From: Marinobacterium mangrovicola
GTDB lineage: Bacteria; Pseudomonadota; Gammaproteobacteria; Pseudomonadales; Balneatricaceae
Assembly: GCF_004339595.1 (NCBI RefSeq)
Contig: NZ_SMFU01000007.1
Coordinates: forward strand, 742,658-806,657
Direction of reading: 5' to 3'
DNA: 64,000 nt
Of the stretch, positions 53,621 through 61,584 are shown in pieces. Within the stretch, counting starts at the first letter, position 1. Every line of letters begins with the position of its first letter. Under the pieces are notes generated by a model that was not told the DNA's origin, ran no database searches, and saw nothing but the letters and a program-made list of their open reading frames with translations. The position numbers and the translations under genes were made by a program.

Positions 53621-54664
53621 ATGCTGACGAAACCGGAAATAGATGATCGTATCCTGGTGCAGGAACACTTCGCCCAGGAACATTTGCCCTCTGCACTCAG
53701 TCCGGAGCAGATCGAAGACTATACCCAGCGCATTCAGGCTCTTCTGAAAGAGAAAGATGCCTGTCTGGTTGCTCATTACTACACCGATCCGCTGGTCCAG
53801 GAACTGGCAGAGAAAACCGGTGGCTTCGTAGCGGATTCGCTGGAGATGGCGCGCTTCGGTGCGCGCCATGAAGCCAAGACGCTGATCGTTGCCGGTGTTC
53901 GCTTTATGGGTGAAACGGCGAAGATTCTAAGCCCGGAAAAGCGCATTCTGATGCCAACCCTCGAAGCGACCTGCTCGCTGGATCTGGGTTGTCCGATTGA
54001 TGAATTTTCCGCTTTTTGTGATGCCCATCCGGATCATGAGGTGGTGGTATACGCCAACACTTCGGCGGCGGTTAAAGCGCGTGCAGACTGGGTGGTCACA
54101 TCGAGCATCGGTCTGCAGGTTGTTGAGCATCTGGCGGAGCAGGGCAAGAAGATTATCTGGGCGCCGGATAAGCATCTGGGTGCTTACATCCAGAAGAATA
54201 CCGATGCTGATATGTTACTGTGGGATGCTGCCTGCATTGTTCACGACGAGTTCAAGGCCAAAGGTCTGCGGGATCTGAAAGCGGTTTACCCCGAAGCTGG
54301 CATTCTTGTGCACCCGGAATCTCCCGAGTCTGTGATCGAGTTGGCGGATGCCGTGGGTTCGACCACGCAGTTGATCAAAGCTGCTCAGGAGCTGCCGCAT
54401 CCGATGTTTATCGTCGCTACCGATCGCGGCATCTTTTACAAGATGCAGCAGGCTGCGCCGGATAAGACCTTCATCGAAGCGCCTACCGGCGGTAGCGGTG
54501 CGACCTGTCGCAGCTGCGCTCACTGCCCGTGGATGGCGATGAATGGCCTGGAAAATATCCTGCAGGCGCTGCAGGAAGGTACCGATGAGGTGCACGTGGA
54601 TGAGGCGCTGATCGAGAAAGCGCGGATTCCGCTGCAGCGGATGCTCGACTTCCAGGCGAGCTAA
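53621..54664 (+). CDS. nadA: Quinolinate synthase
   Basis: Iron-sulfur enzyme of 347 residues that condenses iminoaspartate and dihydroxyacetone phosphate to quinolinate in NAD synthesis. The cluster cysteines are in [11 protein letters not shown] and [31 protein letters not shown] is the substrate region. The nadB and nadC genes are not in the window. It has its own terminator at 54690. Confidence 0.97.
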   Translation: MLTKPEIDDRILVQEHFAQEHLPSALSPEQIEDYTQRIQALLKEKDACLVAHYYTDPLVQELAEKTGGFVADSLEMARFGARHEAKTLIVAGVRFMGETAKILSPEKRILMPTLEATCSLDLGCPIDEFSAFCDAHPDHEVVVYANTSAAVKARADWVVTSSIGLQVVEHLAEQGKKIIWAPDKHLGAYIQKNTDADMLLWDAACIVHDEFKAKGLRDLKAVYPEAGILVHPESPESVIELADAVGSTTQLIKAAQELPHPMFIVATDRGIFYKMQQAAPDKTFIEAPTGGSGATCRSCAHCPWMAMNGLENILQALQEGTDEVHVDEALIEKARIPLQRMLDFQAS

Positions 54665-54689
54665 ATCATATTCAGCTCAGCTGATTGAT

Positions 54690-54719
54690 AAAAAGGCCGA
54701 CATCTTAGTCGGCCTTTTT
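54690..54719. terminator. Bidirectional intrinsic terminator
   Basis: The stem GGCCGAC/GTCGGCC with loop ATCTTA is flanked by five A and five T. It serves nadA and the convergent bepA, which ends at 54747. Confidence 0.95.
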
Positions 54720-54746
54720 ATGCGTTGGAGGTGGGGCGGGGCTGTA

Positions 54747-56243
54747 TCAGGACAGGGTGTCGTCCATCTCCTGGCGTACCCGTTTGATCTCCTCTTCCAT
54801 CTGGTCCAGGCGTGCCGTATCGATTGGGCTCAATCCCTTTTCACGACGCGCATAATCCAGTTGTTTCTGCGCCCGGTCGATGCGCCCGGTAAGCAGGAAA
54901 TATTCGATGCGCGAGCGATGCACGGCGGCAATATTTCCGTCCAGGCCCTGGGTTTCGGAGAGCTGAAACCAGAAAGCGGCATCGGTGGGGTAATCGGAAG
55001 TAAGCTCCTTGAATGCGTCTGCGGCCCCCTTGTAATCACGCGCCTGGCGCAGGGCAAGGCCGTAGTAGTAGGTGACCGGCATGCTGCCTGGATAGAGATC
55101 ATGCAGCTCCCTGGCCAGCTTCACGCCGGCTTCGATGTTGTCGGTGCGCAGATAGAAATCCAGTGCCGTCAGTCGCACATAGGGGTGCTGTTGCCAGGCT
55201 CTAGGCAGCATATCCAGGGCCGCCTGAGCCTGTTTGGGTTTACCCAACTCAATGGCGGTCAGTAGCAGGCCGTAGGCATCGCGGGGCGATGACTTGGCAT
55301 CGTTGCTGAACTGGTTGAAGAGCGCGTTCATATCCTTGCCGTAGTGCACCAGCAGTCGTGTGCGTACCAGGTCGTAAACCAGACTGTTGTCTTTTGCAGA
55401 GGGACGGTTCAGGTGGGCTGCGCGGTTCAGCGAGTCGGCAATACGTGATTCGGTTACCGGGTGGGTGAGCAGAAATTCCGGAGCGCGGTTGCCGGCAAAT
55501 CGATAACTCTTTTGCAGCCGTGAGAACATCTCTGGCATCGCGTAGGGATCGAATCCGCTTTTTACCAGCGTCTGCATACCGACCCGGTCCGCTTCCTGTT
55601 CATTGCGACGGCTGAACGCCAGTTGTGCTGATGCAGATCCGCCCAGGGTAGAGGCGAGGCCAGCGGTTCCCGCTTCGCCATCGGCAGAGGCCAGTAGAAT
55701 ACTCGCCAGCACGCCGGCGAGCACCAGCGGGCGGTTACGTCGGCTCTCTTCCAACTGCTGGGCGTAATGGCGTTGGCTCAGGTGAGCCAGTTCGTGAGCG
55801 AGTACCGAAGCAAGCTCCGCTTCCGATTCGGATGCGGTGATCAGGCCGCCATGGACGCCAACGATCCCGCCGGGAACGGCGAAGGCGTTGAAGGTTTCAT
55901 TATCCAGCGTGATCAACTCCAGACGCCGGTCCCTCAGTTCGCTACTGGGTACGATTCTCCAAAGCAGATCCTGCAGATACTGTTTGACCATCGGATCGTC
56001 CAGCAGCACGGCGCGGCCTCGCAGTACCCGAGCCCAGGCGCGACCGAGCTTGTGCTCATCCTGCAGGCTGATAATGCTGGAGGTGGAATCGGTCAGAATC
56101 GGCAGCGAAGGTTCAGCGGCTTGCCCGGTCAGGGGCAGGGTGGAAAACCCGATGCAGCAGCATAAAATGCCGCCACGGAGCCGTCGTCCTATCTGCGTCC
56201 ATGCATTTTTCTGTCTGAATTTCTGGTATAAAGTCCGTCGCAT
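54747..56243 (-). CDS. bepA: BepA-like M48 metalloprotease with TPR repeats
   Basis: Exported zinc protease/chaperone of 498 residues. A hydrophobic segment near 22-42 (LRGGILCCCIGFSTLPLTGQAAE) serves as signal peptide. The zinc site is HELAHLSQRH, with the third ligand region in RNEQEADRVGMQ. TPR repeats fill the last 200 residues. BepA degrades or assists misfolded LptD and BAM substrates. It is divergent from the TusA-like gene, with only 32 bases between starts. Confidence 0.92.
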   Translation of the reverse strand: MRRTLYQKFRQKNAWTQIGRRLRGGILCCCIGFSTLPLTGQAAEPSLPILTDSTSSIISLQDEHKLGRAWARVLRGRAVLLDDPMVKQYLQDLLWRIVPSSELRDRRLELITLDNETFNAFAVPGGIVGVHGGLITASESEAELASVLAHELAHLSQRHYAQQLEESRRNRPLVLAGVLASILLASADGEAGTAGLASTLGGSASAQLAFSRRNEQEADRVGMQTLVKSGFDPYAMPEMFSRLQKSYRFAGNRAPEFLLTHPVTESRIADSLNRAAHLNRPSAKDNSLVYDLVRTRLLVHYGKDMNALFNQFSNDAKSSPRDAYGLLLTAIELGKPKQAQAALDMLPRAWQQHPYVRLTALDFYLRTDNIEAGVKLARELHDLYPGSMPVTYYYGLALRQARDYKGAADAFKELTSDYPTDAAFWFQLSETQGLDGNIAAVHRSRIEYFLLTGRIDRAQKQLDYARREKGLSPIDTARLDQMEEEIKRVRQEMDDTLS

Positions 56244-56275
56244 ACAGCTCTGTAGTCGTTGGAGGTAGTGGGTTA

Positions 56276-56560
56276 ATGCAGCATACGCCGACTGAAGCGG
56301 AAATCACCGAACTGCTCGATGCGAGTGGTCTTTCCTGTCCCTTGCCTTTGCTCAAGGCCAAACAGGCTTTGAACAAGATGGCGCCGGGGGAAGTATTGAA
56401 AGTGATCGCGACCGATGCGGGGTCTGTTCGTGACTTTCGTGTCTATGTCGATAATAGCGACCATGAAATGGTGGATTCGTTCACAGAAGGCGAATGTTAT
56501 ATCCATATCATAAGGCGAGGAAAGATGATGCAGAAAGGGAGTAAGTCGCTGAATGCGTAA
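56276..56560 (+). CDS. TusA-like sulfurtransferase
   Basis: Small cytoplasmic protein of 94 residues. The sulfur-carrying Cys lies in LSCPLPLLKAKQALNKM, the CPxP motif of the TusA/SirA/YedF family. It may pass sulfur for tRNA or cofactor thiolation. The fused cysteine desulfurase at 22 kb is a possible donor, but that is inference. The end overlaps the AI-2E transporter gene by eight bases. Confidence 0.92.
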   Translation: MQHTPTEAEITELLDASGLSCPLPLLKAKQALNKMAPGEVLKVIATDAGSVRDFRVYVDNSDHEMVDSFTEGECYIHIIRRGKMMQKGSKSLNA

Positions 56561-57632
56561 AATTTTTAATAAATGGATAGATCAGTATTTTTCCGATGAA
56601 GAAGCGCTTTATCTGTTTTTGCTGCTGCTTGGCGGGCTGGCCGTTATCATTTTCCTCGGCGCGCCCCTGGCGCCCGTTTTTGCCAGTCTGATTATCGCTT
56701 TTCTGATGCAGGGCCTTGTGACCTGGTTGCAGGAGCGAGGTTTGCCACATCTGCCCTCGGTGATTCTGGTATTCGTCGTCTTTGTCGGCTTCCTGGCCGG
56801 TTTTCTGCTTGTCGTCATGCCGATCGCCTGGCGTCAGTTGGTTAATCTCTTCAATGAGCTGCCGGGGATGGTCGTGCAGGTGCAGAATCTGTTGCTGCTG
56901 TTACCGGAAAAGTATCCGAACCTGGTTTCCGAGGAGCAGATCCGGCAGATGATCGGTGTGGCTGCGACCGAGCTCAGTCAGCTGGGGCAGTGGGTCGTGA
57001 CCTTCTCGTTGAACTCCCTGACCAGCATTGCCGCGATGCTGATCTATCTGGTGCTGGTGCCGATTCTGGTGTTCTTCTTCCTGAAGGATGGTGACTCGAT
57101 GCTACAGACTTTCAGCTCGTTTATGCCCGCCAAGCGCCAGATGATGACTGGTATCTGGCATGAGATGGATGCCCAGATCGCCAACTATGTGCGCGGCAAG
57201 GCGATCGAGATTCTCATCGTTGGTGGTGTGACCTGGGTGGTTTTCGTCACCCTTGGTATCAACTACGCAGCGCTGCTCGCGCTCGGGGTGGGTCTGTCTG
57301 TGTTGATTCCCTACATCGGTGCGGCGCTGGTGACCCTGCCGATCGCGTTGATCGCCTTTTTTCAGTGGGGCTGGACCAGTGAATTTATGTGGCTGATGAT
57401 CGCCTACGGCGTGATTCAGGCGCTGGATGGAAACGTGCTTGTGCCGCTGCTGTTCTCCGAGGCGGTAAACCTTCATCCGGTTTCGATCATTGTATCGGTG
57501 CTGGTATTTGGCAGTCTCTGGGGCTTTTGGGGGCTGTTCTTTGCGATTCCCTTGGCCACCTTGGTGAAGGCGGTGATCAATGCCTGGCCTATCGCGGTTA
57601 GTCAGGCGGAAGAGGAGCACACCGACGCGTAA
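56553..57632 (+). CDS. AI-2E family transporter (PerM-like)
   Basis: Inner-membrane protein of 359 residues with about eight helices. Family motifs include PVFASLIIAFLMQG, LIYLVLVPILVFFFLKDG and the loop LIPYIGAALVTLPIALIAFFQ cut across one helix. Family members export autoinducer-2, act as sodium/proton antiporters or have unknown roles. The coupling to the sulfurtransferase gene is a conserved arrangement as I recall it from Pseudomonas. Confidence 0.9.
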   Translation: MRKIFNKWIDQYFSDEEALYLFLLLLGGLAVIIFLGAPLAPVFASLIIAFLMQGLVTWLQERGLPHLPSVILVFVVFVGFLAGFLLVVMPIAWRQLVNLFNELPGMVVQVQNLLLLLPEKYPNLVSEEQIRQMIGVAATELSQLGQWVVTFSLNSLTSIAAMLIYLVLVPILVFFFLKDGDSMLQTFSSFMPAKRQMMTGIWHEMDAQIANYVRGKAIEILIVGGVTWVVFVTLGINYAALLALGVGLSVLIPYIGAALVTLPIALIAFFQWGWTSEFMWLMIAYGVIQALDGNVLVPLLFSEAVNLHPVSIIVSVLVFGSLWGFWGLFFAIPLATLVKAVINAWPIAVSQAEEEHTDA

Positions 57633-57655
57633 GGGCGGCGTGCTTTGAGAAAGTT

Positions 57656-58105
57656 TTACTCCGCCAGAATCTGGGCGGTGTGTTCCTTGGTTTTTACCTT
57701 CTTGATCACCTCGGTGATCGTGCCCTGCTCGTCGATCAGGAAGGTGGTGCGCACCGTACCCATATATTCCTTGCCGTAGTTCTTCTTCAGCTGCCAGGTA
57801 CCGAACAGTTCGTGAACACTGTTATCCGTATCGGCGATCAACGGAAACGGCAGCTCGTATTTGGCGATAAAGTTCTGGTGCTTTTTCTCTGTGTCGGTGC
57901 TGACGCCGATCACCTGATAGCCCTCAGCCTGGAGTCGTTCGTAGTTGTCGCGCAGGTCGCAGGCCTGGGCAGTACAGCCCGGGGTGTTGTCGCGCGGATA
58001 AAAGTAGAGAACAACCTTCTGGCCACGGAACTGGCTCAGGCTGATCGGGTCTCCATTCTGGTCCACGGCGTTGAAATCCGGGGCTGGTTGTCCTGCTTCA
58101 AGCAT
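57656..58105 (-). CDS. bcp: Bcp-type thiol peroxidase
   Basis: Thioredoxin-dependent peroxiredoxin of 149 residues that reduces hydroperoxides. The peroxidatic Cys44 and resolving Cys49 are both present in NTPGCTAQACDLRD. I chose ATG 58105 with GAGGAG well spaced; the longer frame reads to 58120 without support. It is convergent with perM and divergent from dapA. Confidence 0.95.
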   Translation of the reverse strand: MLEAGQPAPDFNAVDQNGDPISLSQFRGQKVVLYFYPRDNTPGCTAQACDLRDNYERLQAEGYQVIGVSTDTEKKHQNFIAKYELPFPLIADTDNSVHELFGTWQLKKNYGKEYMGTVRTTFLIDEQGTITEVIKKVKTKEHTAQILAE

Positions 58106-58295
58106 GGATAGACTCCTCAAGTGTTGTATCTGTTGTGAAAAAAGCTGCGACCCTCTACGCTAGCGGTCGCCAAATCGTTTAAAATATTCGGCTTTTACGA
58201 TATCAGAAGCCGGTACGATCACAATCTACCGGTGGTTGTTCATCCCGGCGGCGCAAACGTACCATACCGGGGCTTTAATTCAGATGGAGAGAGAA

Positions 58296-59171
58296 ATGAT
58301 TCGCGGCAGTATTGTAGCGCTCGTGACCCCTATGCATGCTAACGGTGACGTCGATTGGGACGCACTGGATAAGGTGATCGATCTCCATCTTAAAAAGGGC
58401 ACCGCGGCCATCGGTGCTGTGGGTACCACCGGTGAGTCCGCGACACTGGATTACGACGAGCACCTCGAGGTAATCAAGCACACTATCAAGCGTGTGGGCG
58501 GTCAGATTCCGGTTGTTGCCGGTACCGGTGCCAACTCAACCCGCGAAGCGATTATGCTGACCCGCCGTGCCAAGGACGCCGGTGCCGACTACAGCCTGCT
58601 GGTAACGCCTTACTACAATAAGCCGACTCAGGAAGGGATGTATCAGCACTTTAAGGCTATTGCTGACGCGGTCGATATTCCGCAGATTCTATATAACGTA
58701 CCGGGCCGTACCGGTTGCGATATGAAGCCGGAAACCGTATTCCGCCTGATGGACCACCCCAATATTGTGGGTATCAAAGAAGCGACCGGTGACCTTGATC
58801 GCGCGAAAACACTGATCGATGGTGTCTCCGAAGACTTCGCTGTTTACTCTGGTGATGACGGTACCGCGATCGAACTGATTCTGCTCGGTGGTCAGGGCAA
58901 TATCTCCGTAACCGCCAACGTGGTTCCGGCTGAAATGGCTGAGCTTTGCCAGCTGGGTCTAGATGGAAAGGTTGAAGAAGCACGCGCACTGCAGCAGAAG
59001 CTGATGCCGCTGCATACCAAACTGTTCGTGGAAGCTAACCCGATTCCTGTGAAGTGGGCGATGCATGAAATGGGGCTGATCGAAAACGGTATTCGTCTGC
59101 CGTTGACGATTCTCGCCGAGCAGTATCACGAGGAAGTACGTAACGCGCTTCGCGAATGTGGCGTAATCTGA
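58296..59171 (+). CDS. dapA: 4-Hydroxy-tetrahydrodipicolinate synthase
   Basis: Enzyme of 292 residues that condenses pyruvate and aspartate semialdehyde, the first step of the lysine/diaminopimelate branch. The Schiff-base Lys lies in IVGIKEATGDL, the catalytic tyrosine in LVTPYYNKPTQ. ATG 58296 follows GGAGAGAGAA; the longer frame to 58236 is not needed. bamC follows 13 bases later, the usual dapA-bamC pair. Confidence 0.97.
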   Translation: MIRGSIVALVTPMHANGDVDWDALDKVIDLHLKKGTAAIGAVGTTGESATLDYDEHLEVIKHTIKRVGGQIPVVAGTGANSTREAIMLTRRAKDAGADYSLLVTPYYNKPTQEGMYQHFKAIADAVDIPQILYNVPGRTGCDMKPETVFRLMDHPNIVGIKEATGDLDRAKTLIDGVSEDFAVYSGDDGTAIELILLGGQGNISVTANVVPAEMAELCQLGLDGKVEEARALQQKLMPLHTKLFVEANPIPVKWAMHEMGLIENGIRLPLTILAEQYHEEVRNALRECGVI

Positions 59172-59184
59172 CAGGCAGAGGGAC

Positions 59185-60579
59185 ATGACCAGAAAAAACT
59201 CCCACACACTCATGGCGCTGGCCGTTGCCGCGGTGTTGAGTGGTTGCAGTAGTCTTGACGACAACCCGATCTATGGTGATAACGCGATTGTGCGTGACCG
59301 TGGCCAGGACTATGAACTGGCACGGGCCGGCAAGCGCCTGGCGCTGCCGCCGGAGATGCAAACCCGCCAGATGCAGGAGCAGCTGGTGGTACCGGAAGCC
59401 GGTGATACCGCTATCGCTCAACAGGGCGAATTTGAGGTGCCGCGCCCCGAGTTCTTCTATCTTGAATCGGGCAGCGAGAAGGTCAACATGCGGCGCGAAG
59501 ATGGCCAGCGTGTCATCGTCGTGGACGAGCCGATCTCCGATGTCTGGGTAAAAATGCAGGAGTTCTGGTCATTCAATGATATCGACCTGGCACTGTCGGA
59601 TCCGCGTCAGGGGGTTATGGAAACTGACTGGATCACTCTCGATGGCGATGACTACAGCTTCATCGATAGCTGGATTAAGCGTCTGACATTCCAGGATATG
59701 GACGGGCCGAGCCGCAACAAACTGCGTCTGTCCCTGCGTCCGGATCCGGATGATTACCAGCGCACCTCGATCCGCATGCAGCACGTCGGCTTCCCGCTTG
59801 AGCAGGAAGTCAGCGCCATCGACTGGGACACTCAGTCCCAGGACGTGGAGTATAAGGCCGATATGATGTTCGAGATGCTGCGCTACCTGAGCGAAGCATC
59901 CGAGCCCGACTCTCAGAGCCTGCTTGCGCTGCAGCAGGAGACTCGGGACGATCCTCAGCTTGGTCGCGACTCCCGCGGTAACCCTGTGCTGAAACTGGGC
60001 ACTCCGATCGATAGCGCCTGGGCGCAGCTCAACAGTGCGTTGGATGAGGCTGAGGTCGATGTGGGTACCCGCTCGCAGGAGACCGGTATGGTCTACCTGA
60101 CTTACACCACCAAGACCCGCGTGGATGAAACCGAGCGTATGGGCTTCTTCGAGTGGCTCAACTCCGATCGTGAGGATATCCAGTTCAGCACCGATCTCTT
60201 CGGTGATGCGTTGGGTCTGGCTCCGGATGAAGACGATTCGCCGGGGGCGATCCGTTACAGCTCCGGCAACACCAGCGCCTCGGGTGAAGAGCAGGCCGAT
60301 GTGGCTGCCGACATTGCAGATCCGAATAACCCGGCGAACCAGGAAGGTTATAAAATCTGGTTTGGCGGTAAGGTCATCTACGTCTTTGGCGGTGGCGATA
60401 ACGGTACTTACAATGAGGAGACCGGTAACTTCGAACATACCGGACGTTACCAGTTGAAGATGAACCGTACCCGCAACGGCGTCTTCCTGTCCGTATTGAC
60501 TGACCAGGGGTTGGCGGCACCGAACGTGGTGGCTGAAGAGATCCTCTGGGAGATTAAAGATAACCTGCCGGAAAGCTGA
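59185..60579 (+). CDS. bamC: BamC outer-membrane assembly lipoprotein
   Basis: Lipoprotein of 464 residues, longer than E. coli BamC (344). The lipobox is VLSGC (Cys at about 21), followed by a stretched N-terminal region ([25 protein letters not shown] split) that in E. coli occupies BamD. Two helix-grip domains follow. The extra length lies mainly in the linkers, including an Asp/Glu-rich stretch near 345-390. It belongs to the BAM complex that folds outer-membrane proteins. Confidence 0.9.
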   Translation: MTRKNSHTLMALAVAAVLSGCSSLDDNPIYGDNAIVRDRGQDYELARAGKRLALPPEMQTRQMQEQLVVPEAGDTAIAQQGEFEVPRPEFFYLESGSEKVNMRREDGQRVIVVDEPISDVWVKMQEFWSFNDIDLALSDPRQGVMETDWITLDGDDYSFIDSWIKRLTFQDMDGPSRNKLRLSLRPDPDDYQRTSIRMQHVGFPLEQEVSAIDWDTQSQDVEYKADMMFEMLRYLSEASEPDSQSLLALQQETRDDPQLGRDSRGNPVLKLGTPIDSAWAQLNSALDEAEVDVGTRSQETGMVYLTYTTKTRVDETERMGFFEWLNSDREDIQFSTDLFGDALGLAPDEDDSPGAIRYSSGNTSASGEEQADVAADIADPNNPANQEGYKIWFGGKVIYVFGGGDNGTYNEETGNFEHTGRYQLKMNRTRNGVFLSVLTDQGLAAPNVVAEEILWEIKDNLPES

Positions 60580-60634
60580 TCAGAGGCCTTTGGGTGGAAC
60601 AAATCCCGGCAAATCGGGTGTTTTGGAGAGATTG

Positions 60635-61348
60635 ATGGAAAAGCGTGAAGAGCTTTACAGCGGTAAAGCTAAGTCGGTCTACCGTACCGACGACCCAGAG
60701 CTGATGGTGATGGAGTTTCGTAATGACACCTCAGCGTTCGACGGTAAGAAAGTCGAGCAGCTTGACCGTAAAGGTATGGTCAATAACAAGTTCAATGCAT
60801 TTATTATGCAGAAGCTTGCTGATGCGGGTATCCCGACGCACTTCGTTAAGCTGTTGTCCGATACGGATAGCCTGGTTAAGCGTCTGGAAATGATTCCGGT
60901 AGAATGCGTTGTGCGTAACGTCGCTGCGGGCTCTATCTGCCGTCGTTACGGCGTGCAGGAAGGGATGGATCTGAATCCGCCGACCTTTGAGTTCTTCCTG
61001 AAGAACGACGCGCTGGGTGATCCGATGGTTAACGATTACCACATCAAGTCTTTCGGCTGGGCTACTGAAGAGCAGGTTGCACGTGCCAAGGAACTGACCT
61101 TCGCCGTCAATGATGTGTTGAAAAAGCTGTTCTCCGACGCCGGTATGCTGCTGGTGGATTACAAGCTTGAATTCGGCATGAGTGAAGGTCAGCTGGTACT
61201 GGGTGACGAGTTCTCTCCGGACGGCTGCCGTATCTGGGACAAGGAAACCCGCAAGAAGCTGGATAAAGACCGCTTCCGTCAGGGGCTTGGCGGCGTGATC
61301 GAAGCCTACGAAGAGGTAGGTCAGCGTCTCGGTATCCAGTTCGACTGA
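60635..61348 (+). CDS. purC: SAICAR synthase
   Basis: Purine pathway enzyme of 237 residues that joins aspartate to CAIR using ATP. Seen: [20 protein letters not shown] at the start, [30 protein letters not shown] and [15 protein letters not shown] chose ATG 60635 with GGAGAG upstream; the longer frame to 60590 is not supported. A strong terminator follows at 61373. Confidence 0.97.
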   Translation: MEKREELYSGKAKSVYRTDDPELMVMEFRNDTSAFDGKKVEQLDRKGMVNNKFNAFIMQKLADAGIPTHFVKLLSDTDSLVKRLEMIPVECVVRNVAAGSICRRYGVQEGMDLNPPTFEFFLKNDALGDPMVNDYHIKSFGWATEEQVARAKELTFAVNDVLKKLFSDAGMLLVDYKLEFGMSEGQLVLGDEFSPDGCRIWDKETRKKLDKDRFRQGLGGVIEAYEEVGQRLGIQFD

Positions 61349-61372
61349 CCCGACCGACCAGCGAGTTAAGAC

Positions 61373-61400
61373 AAAAAACCCGGCAATGCCGGGTTTTTTT
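61373..61400 (+). terminator. Intrinsic terminator of purC
   Basis: The stem CCCGGC/GCCGGG with loop AAT is flanked by six A and seven T. It lies 25 bases after the purC stop. Confidence 0.96.
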
Positions 61401-61584
61401 GTGCTTATAAGAAAGTAAGTGGGTAATCATCTGTTCGTAGGGGTTTAAATGTCATATTTAAACTGGTTAAGTTGTTAAAGGTATAAAAAACAACTGAATA
61501 AGTTCATCGACACATCGCAAATCCATCCACCCTGGTCTAGCCTTAAGGGGATTGGAGCAATGAGCCCTGATGGAGAAGAGGCAA

